This document shows positions 1-7,562 of a stretch of 64,000 bases of DNA, one piece after another. Made by a program: the position numbers and the translations under genes. The notes beneath the pieces are model-generated. The model was given only the letters and a program-made list of their open reading frames with translations, was not told where the DNA came from and made no database searches. This DNA comes from Dethiobacter sp. (lineage in GTDB: Bacteria; Bacillota_D; Dethiobacteria; Dethiobacterales; Dethiobacteraceae). Location: NCBI GenBank assembly GCA_018333395.1, contig JAGXSQ010000155.1, forward strand, positions 27,514-91,513. The letters are read 5' to 3'. Each line of letters opens with the position of its first letter. Position 1 is the stretch's first letter.

Positions 1-943
1 CTTCCGGGAACCTGAACGGATCCTTCCCGTTAGCGAGCATCTGGCGCATCCGTATGTCAAAACATTCGGGGTGCCGGGTAAAGATTTCCGTGGCCGAAAT
101 GGCCATCGGGCTGTCGATATAGATAGGGAGACGAGGGAGTTGGCCCTGGTGAATAAGTTGGTTCAGAAAATAGAGCAACTCCTGCGTTCGCCCCACAGCA
201 AAAGACGGAACGACGATATTGCCGCCGACAGCCAGCGTCTCCGTGATGACCTGGCGCAACAGTGTCAGTTTTTGCTCTTCATGTTCATGTTCACGAGAGC
301 CGTAAGTCCCCTCGATAACCAGATAGTCGGCTGCTTCCAGCACATCGGGGTTGCGGATAATCGGTTGGTTCGTCTTGCCCAAGTCACCCGAAAAAACAAT
401 TCTTTGCTGGTTACCGTGTTCCGTGATTAAAAACTCCAGGATAGCCGAACCCAAGATGTGCCCGGCATCATAAAATTTTAAGGAGATTTCCGGAGTAAGC
501 ACGAGTGTTTTGTGATAGTCGGCACATTGAAAAGATTGAAGCGCAGCATAAGCATCCTCCACCGTATAAAGGGGCTCGACGAGCGGGCGCCCAGCTCGTT
601 CGTTTTTTCTGTTAAACCATTCTGACTCCATCATCTGGATATGTGCACTGTCAGGGAGCATTAGCCCGGCCAGGTCGGCTGTAGCTTTGGTCGCCACCAC
701 CCGACCGCCAAAGCCGTTTTTAACAAGCCTAGGCAACAAACCGCAATGGTCGACATGGGCATGAGTCAGGACAATGTAATCAATTCCCTTTGGATTGTAC
801 GGGTAGTTACCGAAATTTCTCTCCCGCAGCCGCTTGCTACCCTGGAACATGCCGCAATCGATCAGTATTTTTTTGCCCGCCGCCTCCAGCAAGAACGAAG
901 AGCCGGTCACAGTACGGGCACCGCCGCAAAAAGTCAGCTTCAT
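1..943 (-). CDS. MBL-fold metallo-hydrolase, beta-CASP family (3' end outside window)
   Basis: The reading frame starts with ATG at 943 and stays open to base 1, giving 314 residues without a stop, so the C-terminus is outside the window. The N-terminus (MKLTFCGGARTVTGSS) and the metal-binding motif THAHVDHCG near residue 60 are typical of the YSH1-like beta-lactamase-fold RNA/DNA processing enzymes. A second metal-site region (YDAGHILGSA, then FSGDLG) follows, and the start of the beta-CASP insert (VPSFAVGRTQELL, IDSPMA) is visible. A GGAGG lies 12 nt upstream. Members are usually nucleases acting on RNA. The substrate cannot be told here. Confidence 0.88.
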   Translation of the reverse strand, partial: MKLTFCGGARTVTGSSFLLEAAGKKILIDCGMFQGSKRLRERNFGNYPYNPKGIDYIVLTHAHVDHCGLLPRLVKNGFGGRVVATKATADLAGLMLPDSAHIQMMESEWFNRKNERAGRPLVEPLYTVEDAYAALQSFQCADYHKTLVLTPEISLKFYDAGHILGSAILEFLITEHGNQQRIVFSGDLGKTNQPIIRNPDVLEAADYLVIEGTYGSREHEHEEQKLTLLRQVITETLAVGGNIVVPSFAVGRTQELLYFLNQLIHQGQLPRLPIYIDSPMAISATEIFTRHPECFDIRMRQMLANGKDPFRFPE

Positions 944-1019
944 CTTATCCTTAAACCTCCGTTTCTCGTCAGAGGAGCACTGCCTTTCATATCTTCTGTT
1001 TACGTCAGGTTTTCTCTGT

Positions 1020-1676
1020 TTACTTCGTATCGTTCCAAGCCTGCCGCAGCAGGCCGCGCACGTCACTGTCCTCCAACTGGTCAAAACAGCGGTAAAACTG
1101 TCCCACCGACCAGAACGGCTCCGGCTGCAACGGGCAGACTACTTTGTCGGCTTCCCTGGCGAGCATAGCTAAGGACTCGGGCGGGCCTACCGGCACTGCC
1201 AGGACCAGTTCCTGCGGTTTATGCCTGGCCACCGACTGCAGAGCCGCATTGAGCGTAAACCCAGTCGCCACCCCGTCGTCAATGACAATCACTCTACGGC
1301 CAGACAGCATCGCCGGAGAACGACCGCCGCGGTAGACGGCCAGCCTCCGCGTGATTTCAGCTACTTCCCCGGCGGCGGCACTGCGGATATATTCGTCGCT
1401 CACCCCTAGGCTCTGCACCAGCCTGCGGTTTAAAAGCACTTCTCCGTCCTCGCAGACAGCGCCAATGGCCAGTTCTGTCTGGCCGGGAGCCCCAATTTTA
1501 CGCGGAATAATCAGATCCAAAGCGCACCCCAATGCTTCCACCACCGGCAACGCTACCGGTACACCGCCGCGCGGAACAGCCAGAACCAGTACCTCCGCAC
1601 CCTGATAGTCCAAAAGCAACTCCGCCAGTACTTCTCCAGCATGCCGGCGGTCACGGTAAGCCGTCAACCTGCCCAC
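1020..1676 (-). CDS. Phosphoribosyltransferase-domain protein
   Basis: A type I PRTase-fold protein of 218 residues. The PRPP-binding loop VIVIDDGVATG is visible near residue 128, and an AVPRGGVPVA segment lies near the N-terminus as in the family of putative phosphoribosyltransferases that start with an FxDRRxAG motif. I place the start at GTG 1676 because GGAGGG sits 7 nt upstream and the protein then begins at the family-like segment (TAYRDRRHAGEVLAELL). A longer frame from TTG 1724 has no ribosome site. It is a single gene between the cooC operon and the metallo-hydrolase. The substrate is unknown. Confidence 0.8.
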   Translation of the reverse strand: MGRLTAYRDRRHAGEVLAELLLDYQGAEVLVLAVPRGGVPVALPVVEALGCALDLIIPRKIGAPGQTELAIGAVCEDGEVLLNRRLVQSLGVSDEYIRSAAAGEVAEITRRLAVYRGGRSPAMLSGRRVIVIDDGVATGFTLNAALQSVARHKPQELVLAVPVGPPESLAMLAREADKVVCPLQPEPFWSVGQFYRCFDQLEDSDVRGLLRQAWNDTK

Positions 1677-1728
1677 GAAGTATCCCTCCAAGCTCTCTCT
1701 TATCCCGATCCACTTACCGGCCAAATAC

Positions 1729-1757
1729 TGTATAAAAAGCCTTCAGGACGGCGCCAA
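1729..1757 (-). promoter_or_regulatory. Sigma-A-like promoter for the phosphoribosyltransferase gene
   Basis: Read on the minus strand there is a -35 TTGGCG (1757-1752), a 17-nt spacer and a -10 TATACA (1734-1729), about 50 nt upstream of the GTG start at 1676. The spacing is ideal. The -35 matches consensus at only four of six positions. Confidence 0.45.
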
Positions 1758-1774
1758 CAAGAGCAGAACAGAAG

Positions 1775-2527
1775 CTACAGGTTTAGCTTGTCAATAATCT
1801 GGCTCACAGCTATCACCGCTGGGGCATTATCCGGCAAATCAACGAGCGCCTTTCCTTTCAGGTCAAATTCCGCTACCAGCGGGTCAAGGGGGATAGTACC
1901 GAGCAGTTCGAGTCCGGTCTTGGCAATTTCTTCATGCAACTGGGCAATCTCATCACCCATCACTTTGGTCACCACCAGATAAGCTGCTTTAATGTCAAGT
2001 TTAACCGCCTGGACGATTTCATACACTCTTGCCGCCGAGCGGATGCTGCGGACGGCGGAGTCACTGACAATAATCAGTACGTCCACTTGTGAAATGATGC
2101 GACGGCTCAGGTGCTCCAGGCCAGCCTCGTTATCTACTGCCACGTAGTCGTAGCTACTGCGCATCTTTTCCAGATGCTTACGCAGCAAATCGTTGGGGTA
2201 GCAATAGCAGCCAGCCTTCTGCGGGTTGCCCATCACCAAAAGATCAATTTCTTTCGTCTCCACTAGGGCGTCCTGCAGCTTATACTCCATATACATTTCC
2301 TTTGTCATACCCGACGGAACAGCCTTGGGGTCCTTAGTACCTTCCAGAATGTTGGAAATCGTTTTCTCCGCTTCCATCCCCAGCGCCTCGTTCAGGTTAG
2401 CGTTGGGGTCAGCATCTACAGCCAGCAGCGTTTTACCCGGCCTGTTTTTCATCAGGTAGCGCAGCATCAGCGCCGTAAATGTAGTTTTACCCACCCCGCC
2501 CTTACCGGCAATAGCAATCTGCTTCAT
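1775..2527 (-). CDS. cooC: CooC-like nickel-insertion ATPase (MinD/NifH fold)
   Basis: A 250-residue P-loop ATPase with a deviant Walker A (GKGGVGKTT, residues 9-17), a DADPN switch motif (38-42), and a CxC pair at C107/C109. The CxC pair in this position is characteristic of CooC, the ATPase that matures the Ni-Fe-S C-cluster of CO dehydrogenase. A GAGGAGG ribosome site lies 7 nt before ATG. It is the last gene of a three-gene operon behind a CoxE-like VWA protein and a CoxD/MoxR-like ATPase (19-nt gap). This suggests a metal-centre maturation unit separate from the cooC that heads the CODH/ACS operon near 40 kb. Confidence 0.85.
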   Translation of the reverse strand: MKQIAIAGKGGVGKTTFTALMLRYLMKNRPGKTLLAVDADPNANLNEALGMEAEKTISNILEGTKDPKAVPSGMTKEMYMEYKLQDALVETKEIDLLVMGNPQKAGCYCYPNDLLRKHLEKMRSSYDYVAVDNEAGLEHLSRRIISQVDVLIIVSDSAVRSIRSAARVYEIVQAVKLDIKAAYLVVTKVMGDEIAQLHEEIAKTGLELLGTIPLDPLVAEFDLKGKALVDLPDNAPAVIAVSQIIDKLNL

Positions 2528-2546
2528 TTTGTGTCCTCCTCGCTTT

Positions 2547-3881
2547 TTATGAGAATATTTTCCCGCGCATCGCCTTCTCTAAATCAAAGATGGTATTACA
2601 CGGATACATCCGGACGATTTTGCGAAAAGCGTCAATAGTCTTAGCACGTTCCCAGTCCTGCGTGGGCAGCGTATTCAGCCAGACGACCTCCTTCACCTTC
2701 CTTTTCAGTTGTGTTAGTTCCCTAGCCGCATCAAACAAGGCCAGCGTTTTGGTGTCACTGACGATAATCACGTAAGCATCCCCGGTCAGCACATGCGCAT
2801 AATTCTGACGCAACGCCCGCAGCGCCACCGCCATATTAGTGCCGCGCCCCCACTGAGCGGAACGGCTCATCATCTCCGGCATGATAGCATTAAAATCTTC
2901 ACCATGCCGAAAATAAGTGGTCACACGCTCCAGGTTTTCCGAAAAAACAAAACTTTCAATACTGCGCACCACGCTGTGCAGGCCGTAGATAAACTGCAGC
3001 ACGAAGCTGGTGTAACGAGCCATAGAACCGGACACGTCACAAAAAAGCACTAAGGGCGGTTTTTGCCGGCGCCGACTGCGGTAGCGCAGGCGAAACATCG
3101 TGCCGCCAAAGCGGATATTGTAGCGGATCGTCCTGCGCAAGTCCAACTTCTGACGTTTCTTGCTTTGGCGATAACGGCGCGTAAGACCGGCTACCAGCTG
3201 GTGGGCCAGCTTATGGATGATCTCCCTAGCTTTCGGCAAATCCTTGTCGGCAATGGCCCTCATATCTTCTTCCAGCAACTCTGCCAAGCCGCCCTCACCC
3301 GCTCCGCCAACCGCCTCGACCAGAGCGTCCAATCCCTGTTCGCCAGCCTTGGGCGCCTCTCGCAGGGATAGTTGGTCTGGCAGGTTCTGTCGCCAGTAAG
3401 CCAGAGAGCCCTTCACCACCTTTTCCATAATGGGGAGAAACTCTTTCTCTACATTTTTCCCTTCCGCCGTCTTTTTGATGAACTCCCGCAGTTTTTGACG
3501 GTCTTTTTCCGGCAGGCTGGCAAAAATCCTTTTTTCGCTGTCCGAAAGATCAAGCGGCGTCCCCTGAAACTTGAGTTCCGAACTGGCCTGCATCAGAGTT
3601 TCCCGGCGATTTTCCTTTTTCTTCTCCTGCTCTTCCTGCTGCTGCTCTCTCGTTTCCGGTGGCGCAAAAAAGACGTTAAAAGCCTTACTAAAGATGGCCC
3701 GCTCACCCGGCCGCTTGATCAGCGTAGCCTGCAGCGCCACCCGGACTGTCTCTCTTTCGGTCAGATCAAGCAGCATCAGCGCCCTTAAAGCATCTATCAC
3801 TTCTCCACTGCCGATACGCACACCCAAGCGTCGCAACAGGTGAATAAAGCGCACTACATTAATCTCCAGATAGTCGGACAT
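2547..3881 (-). CDS. VWA-domain protein, CoxE-like
   Basis: A 444-residue protein with a C-terminal von Willebrand A domain. The MIDAS motif DVSGS (in LVLFCDVSGSMARY) and a later RGTN segment are intact. The middle is charged and rich in E/K/Q (QQEEQEKKKENRR), probably a flexible helix. The start is ATG 3881, one base after the stop of the upstream AAA gene (TGA-G-ATG), so the two are translationally coupled. AAA/VWA pairs of the MoxR/CoxE, NorQ/NorD and CbbQ/CbbO kind act as chaperones that remodel or activate metalloenzymes. The target is unknown. Pairing with cooC downstream hints at a nickel enzyme, which is inference. Confidence 0.8.
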   Translation of the reverse strand: MSDYLEINVVRFIHLLRRLGVRIGSGEVIDALRALMLLDLTERETVRVALQATLIKRPGERAIFSKAFNVFFAPPETREQQQEEQEKKKENRRETLMQASSELKFQGTPLDLSDSEKRIFASLPEKDRQKLREFIKKTAEGKNVEKEFLPIMEKVVKGSLAYWRQNLPDQLSLREAPKAGEQGLDALVEAVGGAGEGGLAELLEEDMRAIADKDLPKAREIIHKLAHQLVAGLTRRYRQSKKRQKLDLRRTIRYNIRFGGTMFRLRYRSRRRQKPPLVLFCDVSGSMARYTSFVLQFIYGLHSVVRSIESFVFSENLERVTTYFRHGEDFNAIMPEMMSRSAQWGRGTNMAVALRALRQNYAHVLTGDAYVIIVSDTKTLALFDAARELTQLKRKVKEVVWLNTLPTQDWERAKTIDAFRKIVRMYPCNTIFDLEKAMRGKIFS

Positions 3882-3882
3882 C

Positions 3883-4773
3883 TCACACTTTTTCCGCCCG
3901 CGCATATTCTTCCAAACGGGCAGCACCAATTTTTTTCTGAAAAGCGTCTAGGTCAGGTTTAGCCTTTAGCAGCATACTGAGCGTCTGCTCAACGACCGCC
4001 TTTGTCAGGCGATCCTTGTCCAGCGCCAGCAGCGAACGCGTCCAGTCCAAAGTCTCGGCAACAGACGGCTTTTTCCTGATTTCCTGCTCACTGCGCACCA
4101 AAGCCACCGCCCGCGCCACCTCCGTGGCCATCTTTTCACCCACTTCTGGAAGTCGGGCGCGAATAATGGCCACTTCCCGCTCCACCGTCGGATAATCCAA
4201 ATATAGGTAAACACACCGTCTCCTCAAGCCATCCGACAGTTCCCGCTCATTATTGCTGGTCAGGACGACCATGGGGATATGACGAGCCGCCAGCGTCCCC
4301 AATTCGGGCACAGAAACCTGAAAATCAGATAACACTTCAAACAGGAACGCCTCGAACTCTTCGTCCGTCTTGTCCACCTCGTCAATCAGCAACACCACTT
4401 TCCTGTCGGCCTGAATGGCTTTCAGCAACGGCCGTTCCAGCAGGTACTGGCGGGAAAAAAGATTCTGCTCCATGTCCTCGATGAAGGCCGTTTCCCTGGT
4501 CATCTGGATTTTTAAAAGCTGGCGCTGGTAGTTCCACTCGTAAAGAGCTTTGTTTTCGTCAAGCCCCTCATAACACTGCAGACGAATCAGCTCCGTGTCA
4601 AAAATAGCAGCCAGCACCTTAGCCAATTCCGTCTTGCCAACCCCCGGAGATCCCTCCAGCAAAAGCGGCTTCTCCAGCTGTAACGCCAGAAAAACAGTAA
4701 TAATTACTTCTTCACTCGTAATATATCCGATATCATGGAAAGCCTTACGCAGGTTGGCAATGGTAATATCCAT
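3883..4773 (-). CDS. MoxR/CoxD-family AAA+ ATPase
   Basis: A 296-residue AAA+ ATPase. The Walker [13 protein letters not shown] is near residue 42, Walker B is LLIDEVDKTD, and an arginine-containing sensor region (DGLRRRCVYLYLDYP) follows, matching MoxR-type ATPases that pair with VWA proteins. I use ATG 4773 because AGAGGTGG lies 5 nt upstream. A GTG at 4797 would add eight residues but has no ribosome site. It is the first gene of the operon with the VWA protein and cooC, downstream of a readable promoter at 4815-4843. Confidence 0.83.
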   Translation of the reverse strand: MDITIANLRKAFHDIGYITSEEVIITVFLALQLEKPLLLEGSPGVGKTELAKVLAAIFDTELIRLQCYEGLDENKALYEWNYQRQLLKIQMTRETAFIEDMEQNLFSRQYLLERPLLKAIQADRKVVLLIDEVDKTDEEFEAFLFEVLSDFQVSVPELGTLAARHIPMVVLTSNNERELSDGLRRRCVYLYLDYPTVEREVAIIRARLPEVGEKMATEVARAVALVRSEQEIRKKPSVAETLDWTRSLLALDKDRLTKAVVEQTLSMLLKAKPDLDAFQKKIGAARLEEYARAEKV

Positions 4774-4814
4774 GCATTCCACCTCTTCTATGTTCACATT
4801 TTGTCAATGGCTAC

Positions 4815-4843
4815 ATTATAAACCATGTCCGGCGGCGCGGCAA
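4815..4843 (-). promoter_or_regulatory. Promoter of the moxR-vwa-cooC operon
   Basis: On the minus strand a -35 TTGCCG (4843-4838), a 17-nt spacer and a perfect -10 TATAAT (4820-4815) lie about 42 nt upstream of the ATG at 4773. Confidence 0.6.
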
Positions 4844-4858
4844 TGACAGGCATCACAA

Positions 4859-4904
4859 AAAAAAAAGACGCTTCGCGTTTTCTATCAACTGACGCGTCTT
4901 TTTT
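4859..4904. terminator. Bidirectional-looking intrinsic terminator
   Basis: An 11-base arm AAAAAAGACGC pairs with GCGTCTTTTTT about 22 nt later. The A and T runs at the two ends would give a U-run on either strand. On the minus strand it lies downstream of the small gene at 5075-5212 and upstream of the moxR promoter, insulating that operon. Confidence 0.6.
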
Positions 4905-4911
4905 ATCCGCT

Positions 4912-4982
4912 AGGGGCTGCCGCCCCTTCGGCGAGCCTGCGGGCTCTGAGCACCCCGCAAGAGTAAGGGGCACGCCCCTTAC
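4912..4982. repeat. Cluster of three adjacent short GC-rich hairpins
   Basis: Three inverted repeats stand in a row: AGGGGC-TGCC-GCCCCT (4912-4927), GAGCC-TGCG-GGCTC (4933-4946) and GTAAGGGG-CACG-CCCCTTAC (4963-4982, perfect 8-bp stem). No reading frame fits here. The pattern resembles intergenic REP-like elements. No second copy was noticed in the window. The rest of the 4774-5074 gap holds only the promoter and terminators listed. Confidence 0.5.
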
Positions 4983-5035
4983 AAACCCCAACGCATAGGA
5001 TCGTAGCTTCCCTGAACGATATAATTTCCTATGCT

Positions 5036-5062
5036 AAAAAAAATGCCGGCTCTTTTGCCGGC
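5036..5062 (-). terminator. Intrinsic terminator after the 45-residue gene
   Basis: On the minus strand the self-complementary GCCGGC is repeated around AAAAGA and followed by ATTTTTTTT, 12 nt after the TAA of the small gene at 5075. It is a textbook rho-independent terminator. Confidence 0.75.
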
Positions 5063-5074
5063 GCTATCTTTTAT

Positions 5075-5212
5075 TTAATTGCTTAGATCTTCTATTTGCT
5101 CGTCAAGGTCAATAATTTTGGTCAGAAGTTCAGCTTTGTACGCCCCGGAAGCCGACACGAACTCACGCAACAGCTCTTCGCGGGCTTCAAATAAATTGTT
5201 CAGCTGTCTCAT
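5075..5212 (-). CDS. Small 45-residue helical protein, weakly Spo0E-like
   Basis: A short frame starting at ATG 5212 (MRQLNNLFEAREELLREF) behind AAGGAGG and ending at TAA 5075, directly followed by its own terminator. The combination of ribosome site, short frame and terminator supports a real gene. The protein looks like a two-helix hairpin with a central glycine (SASGAY), and its end (KIIDLDEQIEDL) recalls Spo0E-family aspartyl phosphatases. The canonical SQELD motif reads IIDLD here, so that assignment is weak. The 278 nt between it and the M56 gene (5213-5490) show nothing else I can support. Confidence 0.6.
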   Translation of the reverse strand: MRQLNNLFEAREELLREFVSASGAYKAELLTKIIDLDEQIEDLSN

Positions 5213-5490
5213 CACGCTGCTTAACCTCCTTTTCCATAATACTCTGTCTTATTATTCTCCATTTTCCAGCAGTTAATCCCCAGGCGTTGTGATGAGCTCA
5301 TCTTTCTCCTCATTCCGAAAACGATCCTTAGGCGTTGGAACCGCTGTTGGTTTATCTGCCGCATACAACTATTGAAGTTTAACTTATTTCATTATTAAAA
5401 TTTTAGCATGAACCCGTTCTCTTGTCCATAGCAATTTGCTGGTTAGTTAAAAGAATTCTAAACATTTCTAAAAACACAGAGAATTTTACG

Positions 5491-6468
5491 CTAGCAGATA
5501 AACCCCAATAATAGAATGGTACCGGCAAAAAACGTGCCGAGTAGAGCAAAGAACAAAGGAGCGCACAGTTTACCTCTATCAGCCGCCTCGTTTTCCAGCA
5601 GACTTTTGACTCTCCATTCCAGGCCGTTTTGAGCCCCAACAAGCTTGGCCGCCAGGCCTAGCTTCATTTCCCGTCGCTGCAGAAGCAGCCGCCAAGCTTT
5701 CAGTAGCGTGGCCGCATAAGCGCGGGCCTCGCCGCCCGTCTGACGCACCACTTCCAGGTCACAGAGACGCTCCTTTTCCAGCAGACAGCGCTCCAGCAAA
5801 AGGCCGCTGAAGGGGCTGAAAAAGACAGCGTCCTTAACTAAACGCAGCAACCATCCTGTGAAGGTGTCGCCGTGGCGGATATGGGACAACTCATGGAGCA
5901 GAATATGCTCCAGTTCGGTATCGGAAAAGACCACCAGCAACGGCGCGCTAAGCACGAGCACCGGCCGACGAACGCCGGCGACCAAGGCCACAAAATTATC
6001 GCGCCGGCAGTAGACAACCTCTGGTAGGCCAAGGCCTACAGCCGCGCAACTTTTGGTCAGGAGGCGGTTTACCCGCTCCCGTTCATCGGTCGGTAGTTCT
6101 GCCGTCTGCTGACGCAGACGCAAAACAAAAACGGCCCCTGCCACTGCTTTTAGCAGATCAATAGCAAGCAGGCCGACCAAGACGGGACCAAGGTAGCCAA
6201 TAGCCGCGTAACCCCCGCGGCAAAAAGCGTCAAACAGTTGCCAGAAAGGCCCTGTTGTCAAAATGCCGGCCTGGCAACGCTTGACGAGCAACGTATGGAA
6301 TAGGACAAAGCCTACAAAAGGCGCGGTCAGCGCTACAAGATAAGCCTGCAGTCGCTGGCCCGGGCACCTGATGGCGAGCAGCCGCAAAAATAGCAAGACG
6401 CCGGGGAAAATGAGGGCATAGCCAAAAAAAGCGTAGATAAAAAAAGAGTGCAGGTCACTTAACTTCAT
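5491..6468 (-). CDS. BlaR1/M56-family membrane metallopeptidase (sensor-less)
   Basis: About 325 residues with several hydrophobic segments (an N-terminal pair, one near residue 100, and a C-terminal one at the end, ALLGTFFAGTILLLGF) and the zinc motif HELSH followed by IRHGD. This is the M56 peptidase of BlaR1/MecR1. It stops where BlaR1 would continue into its penicillin-binding sensor domain (BlaR1 is nearly 600 residues), so the signal is probably not a beta-lactam. It overlaps the blaI-like gene, as in bla/mec operons. ATG 6468 is preferred; GTG 6477 is possible. Confidence 0.78.
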   Translation of the reverse strand: MKLSDLHSFFIYAFFGYALIFPGVLLFLRLLAIRCPGQRLQAYLVALTAPFVGFVLFHTLLVKRCQAGILTTGPFWQLFDAFCRGGYAAIGYLGPVLVGLLAIDLLKAVAGAVFVLRLRQQTAELPTDERERVNRLLTKSCAAVGLGLPEVVYCRRDNFVALVAGVRRPVLVLSAPLLVVFSDTELEHILLHELSHIRHGDTFTGWLLRLVKDAVFFSPFSGLLLERCLLEKERLCDLEVVRQTGGEARAYAATLLKAWRLLLQRREMKLGLAAKLVGAQNGLEWRVKSLLENEAADRGKLCAPLFFALLGTFFAGTILLLGFIC

Positions 6469-6895
6469 GGCCTTCACCGTTTTTCAGCACTGCCAGCATC
6501 TTTTCCAGTCTAGCCAGCGTTTCCTGGTCCCGGGCCGAAACGCGGTTCACCAAGTGTGCCAGCGTGGCATCAGCAAAATCTTCCAATAGCGAATCGACCA
6601 CACTGCCCACCACTTTTTCCGTAAAACCCTCTCTAGTCAGAGAAGGTAGGAAATAAAAGGCCTTGCCTTCTTTGCGCTTATGGAGCAGTTTCTTGTCCGC
6701 CAAACGCCCCATGATGGTCATTACGGTGGTATAAGCGACTTCCCGGCGAGCAACCAGTACTTCATGCACGTCGCGCACGGAGACCTCGCAACCTTTCCGC
6801 CAGATAATCTCCATGATTTCGTTTTCCAAGGTACCAAGCACTTTGCCCAATCCCTGCCTCCCCGGCCGAAAATCAACGGGTAACCGAAATTTCAC
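6455..6895 (-). CDS. BlaI/MecI/CopY-family transcriptional repressor
   Basis: A 146-residue winged-helix repressor. The N-terminal half (LGTLENEIMEIIWRKG, then YTTVMTIMGRLADKKLL) is the typical BlaI DNA-binding domain, and the C-terminus is helical for dimerisation. The start is GTG 6895, since GGAGG lies 8 nt upstream; an upstream ATG at 6910 precedes that ribosome site. It is cotranscribed with the M56 peptidase, which in this family cleaves the repressor. The promoter upstream carries a dyad over its -35 box, consistent with autoregulation. Confidence 0.85.
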   Translation of the reverse strand: MKFRLPVDFRPGRQGLGKVLGTLENEIMEIIWRKGCEVSVRDVHEVLVARREVAYTTVMTIMGRLADKKLLHKRKEGKAFYFLPSLTREGFTEKVVGSVVDSLLEDFADATLAHLVNRVSARDQETLARLEKMLAVLKNGEGHEVK

Positions 6896-6926
6896 CGCTC
6901 TCACCTCCATCTAGGCTCTCACCGCT

Positions 6927-6961
6927 ATTATAGCGCAATTTTTTACTACAGACAATAGTAA
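6927..6961 (-). promoter_or_regulatory. Promoter with BlaI-type operator for the blaI/M56 pair
   Basis: On the minus strand a -35 TTGTCT (6955-6950), a 17-nt spacer and a perfect -10 TATAAT (6932-6927) are visible. An inverted repeat TTACTA-N7-TAGTAA (6943-6961) spans the -35 box. BlaI/MecI operators are dyads of similar TACTACA/TGTAGTA type, so repressor binding here would block the promoter. Confidence 0.65.
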
Positions 6962-6983
6962 GTTATGGAGAGCAGGGGAAGAC

Positions 6984-7559
6984 TTACTTCCTGCTGCCTG
7001 GTTTGACAGCCGGGCTTCCTAAACAGCAAAGGGGACAGTCGGACGGGCTGAACGTTTCCACTTCCAAACGCACCAGCGCCGCAAATGGCACCCCGAAATC
7101 TGCGGTACCACTGCTACGGTCCACCACAGCGCCGACACCGGCCACCTCCCCGCCGAAACTCCTTACCAGCGCCGCCACTTCGCGGACAGACCCCCCCGTA
7201 GTTACTACATCCTCTAGCACCAGTGCCCGCTCGCCCGGCCTGATGGTGAAACCGCGACGCAAGGCCATTTTCCCATCCTGCTCCCGCTCGGCAAACATAG
7301 CCCGCACTCCAAGGCTTCTGGCTGTTTCGTAGGCCATAATCACGCCGCCCAGCGCCGGGCCAATACAAAAATCCACGTCCTCCCCGCCAAAACGAGCAGC
7401 CAGCGCCAGGCAAAGTATCCTGGCCTGTTCCGGGTATTGAAAAACACGGGCGCACTGTAGGTAACGGGCGCTGTGTCTGCCGGAGGTCAGCAGAAAATGC
7501 CCCTCCAGCAGCACACCTGTCTCGGCAAATATTTCTAAAACCTTCTCCTGGGTCAGCAT
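6984..7559 (-). CDS. pyrE: Orotate phosphoribosyltransferase
   Basis: Converts orotate and PRPP to orotidine 5'-phosphate in de novo UMP synthesis. The 191-residue protein has the PRPP loop VLEDVVTTGGS near residue 115 and the N-terminal segment LLTSGRHSARYLQC characteristic of PyrE. It is the last gene of the pyrBCKDFE cluster, starting 3 nt after the pyrF stop with AGGGGGT as ribosome site. The extra C-terminal Cys residues (DCPLCCLG) are seen in a subset of Firmicute/archaeal PyrE proteins. Confidence 0.95.
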   Translation of the reverse strand: MLTQEKVLEIFAETGVLLEGHFLLTSGRHSARYLQCARVFQYPEQARILCLALAARFGGEDVDFCIGPALGGVIMAYETARSLGVRAMFAEREQDGKMALRRGFTIRPGERALVLEDVVTTGGSVREVAALVRSFGGEVAGVGAVVDRSSGTADFGVPFAALVRLEVETFSPSDCPLCCLGSPAVKPGSRK

Positions 7560-7562
7560 GCC

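Noticed and set aside
71..1168. Plus-strand open frames over the first kilobase
   Set aside because: They are antisense to the beta-CASP hydrolase and the phosphoribosyltransferase and show no family features or ribosome sites.
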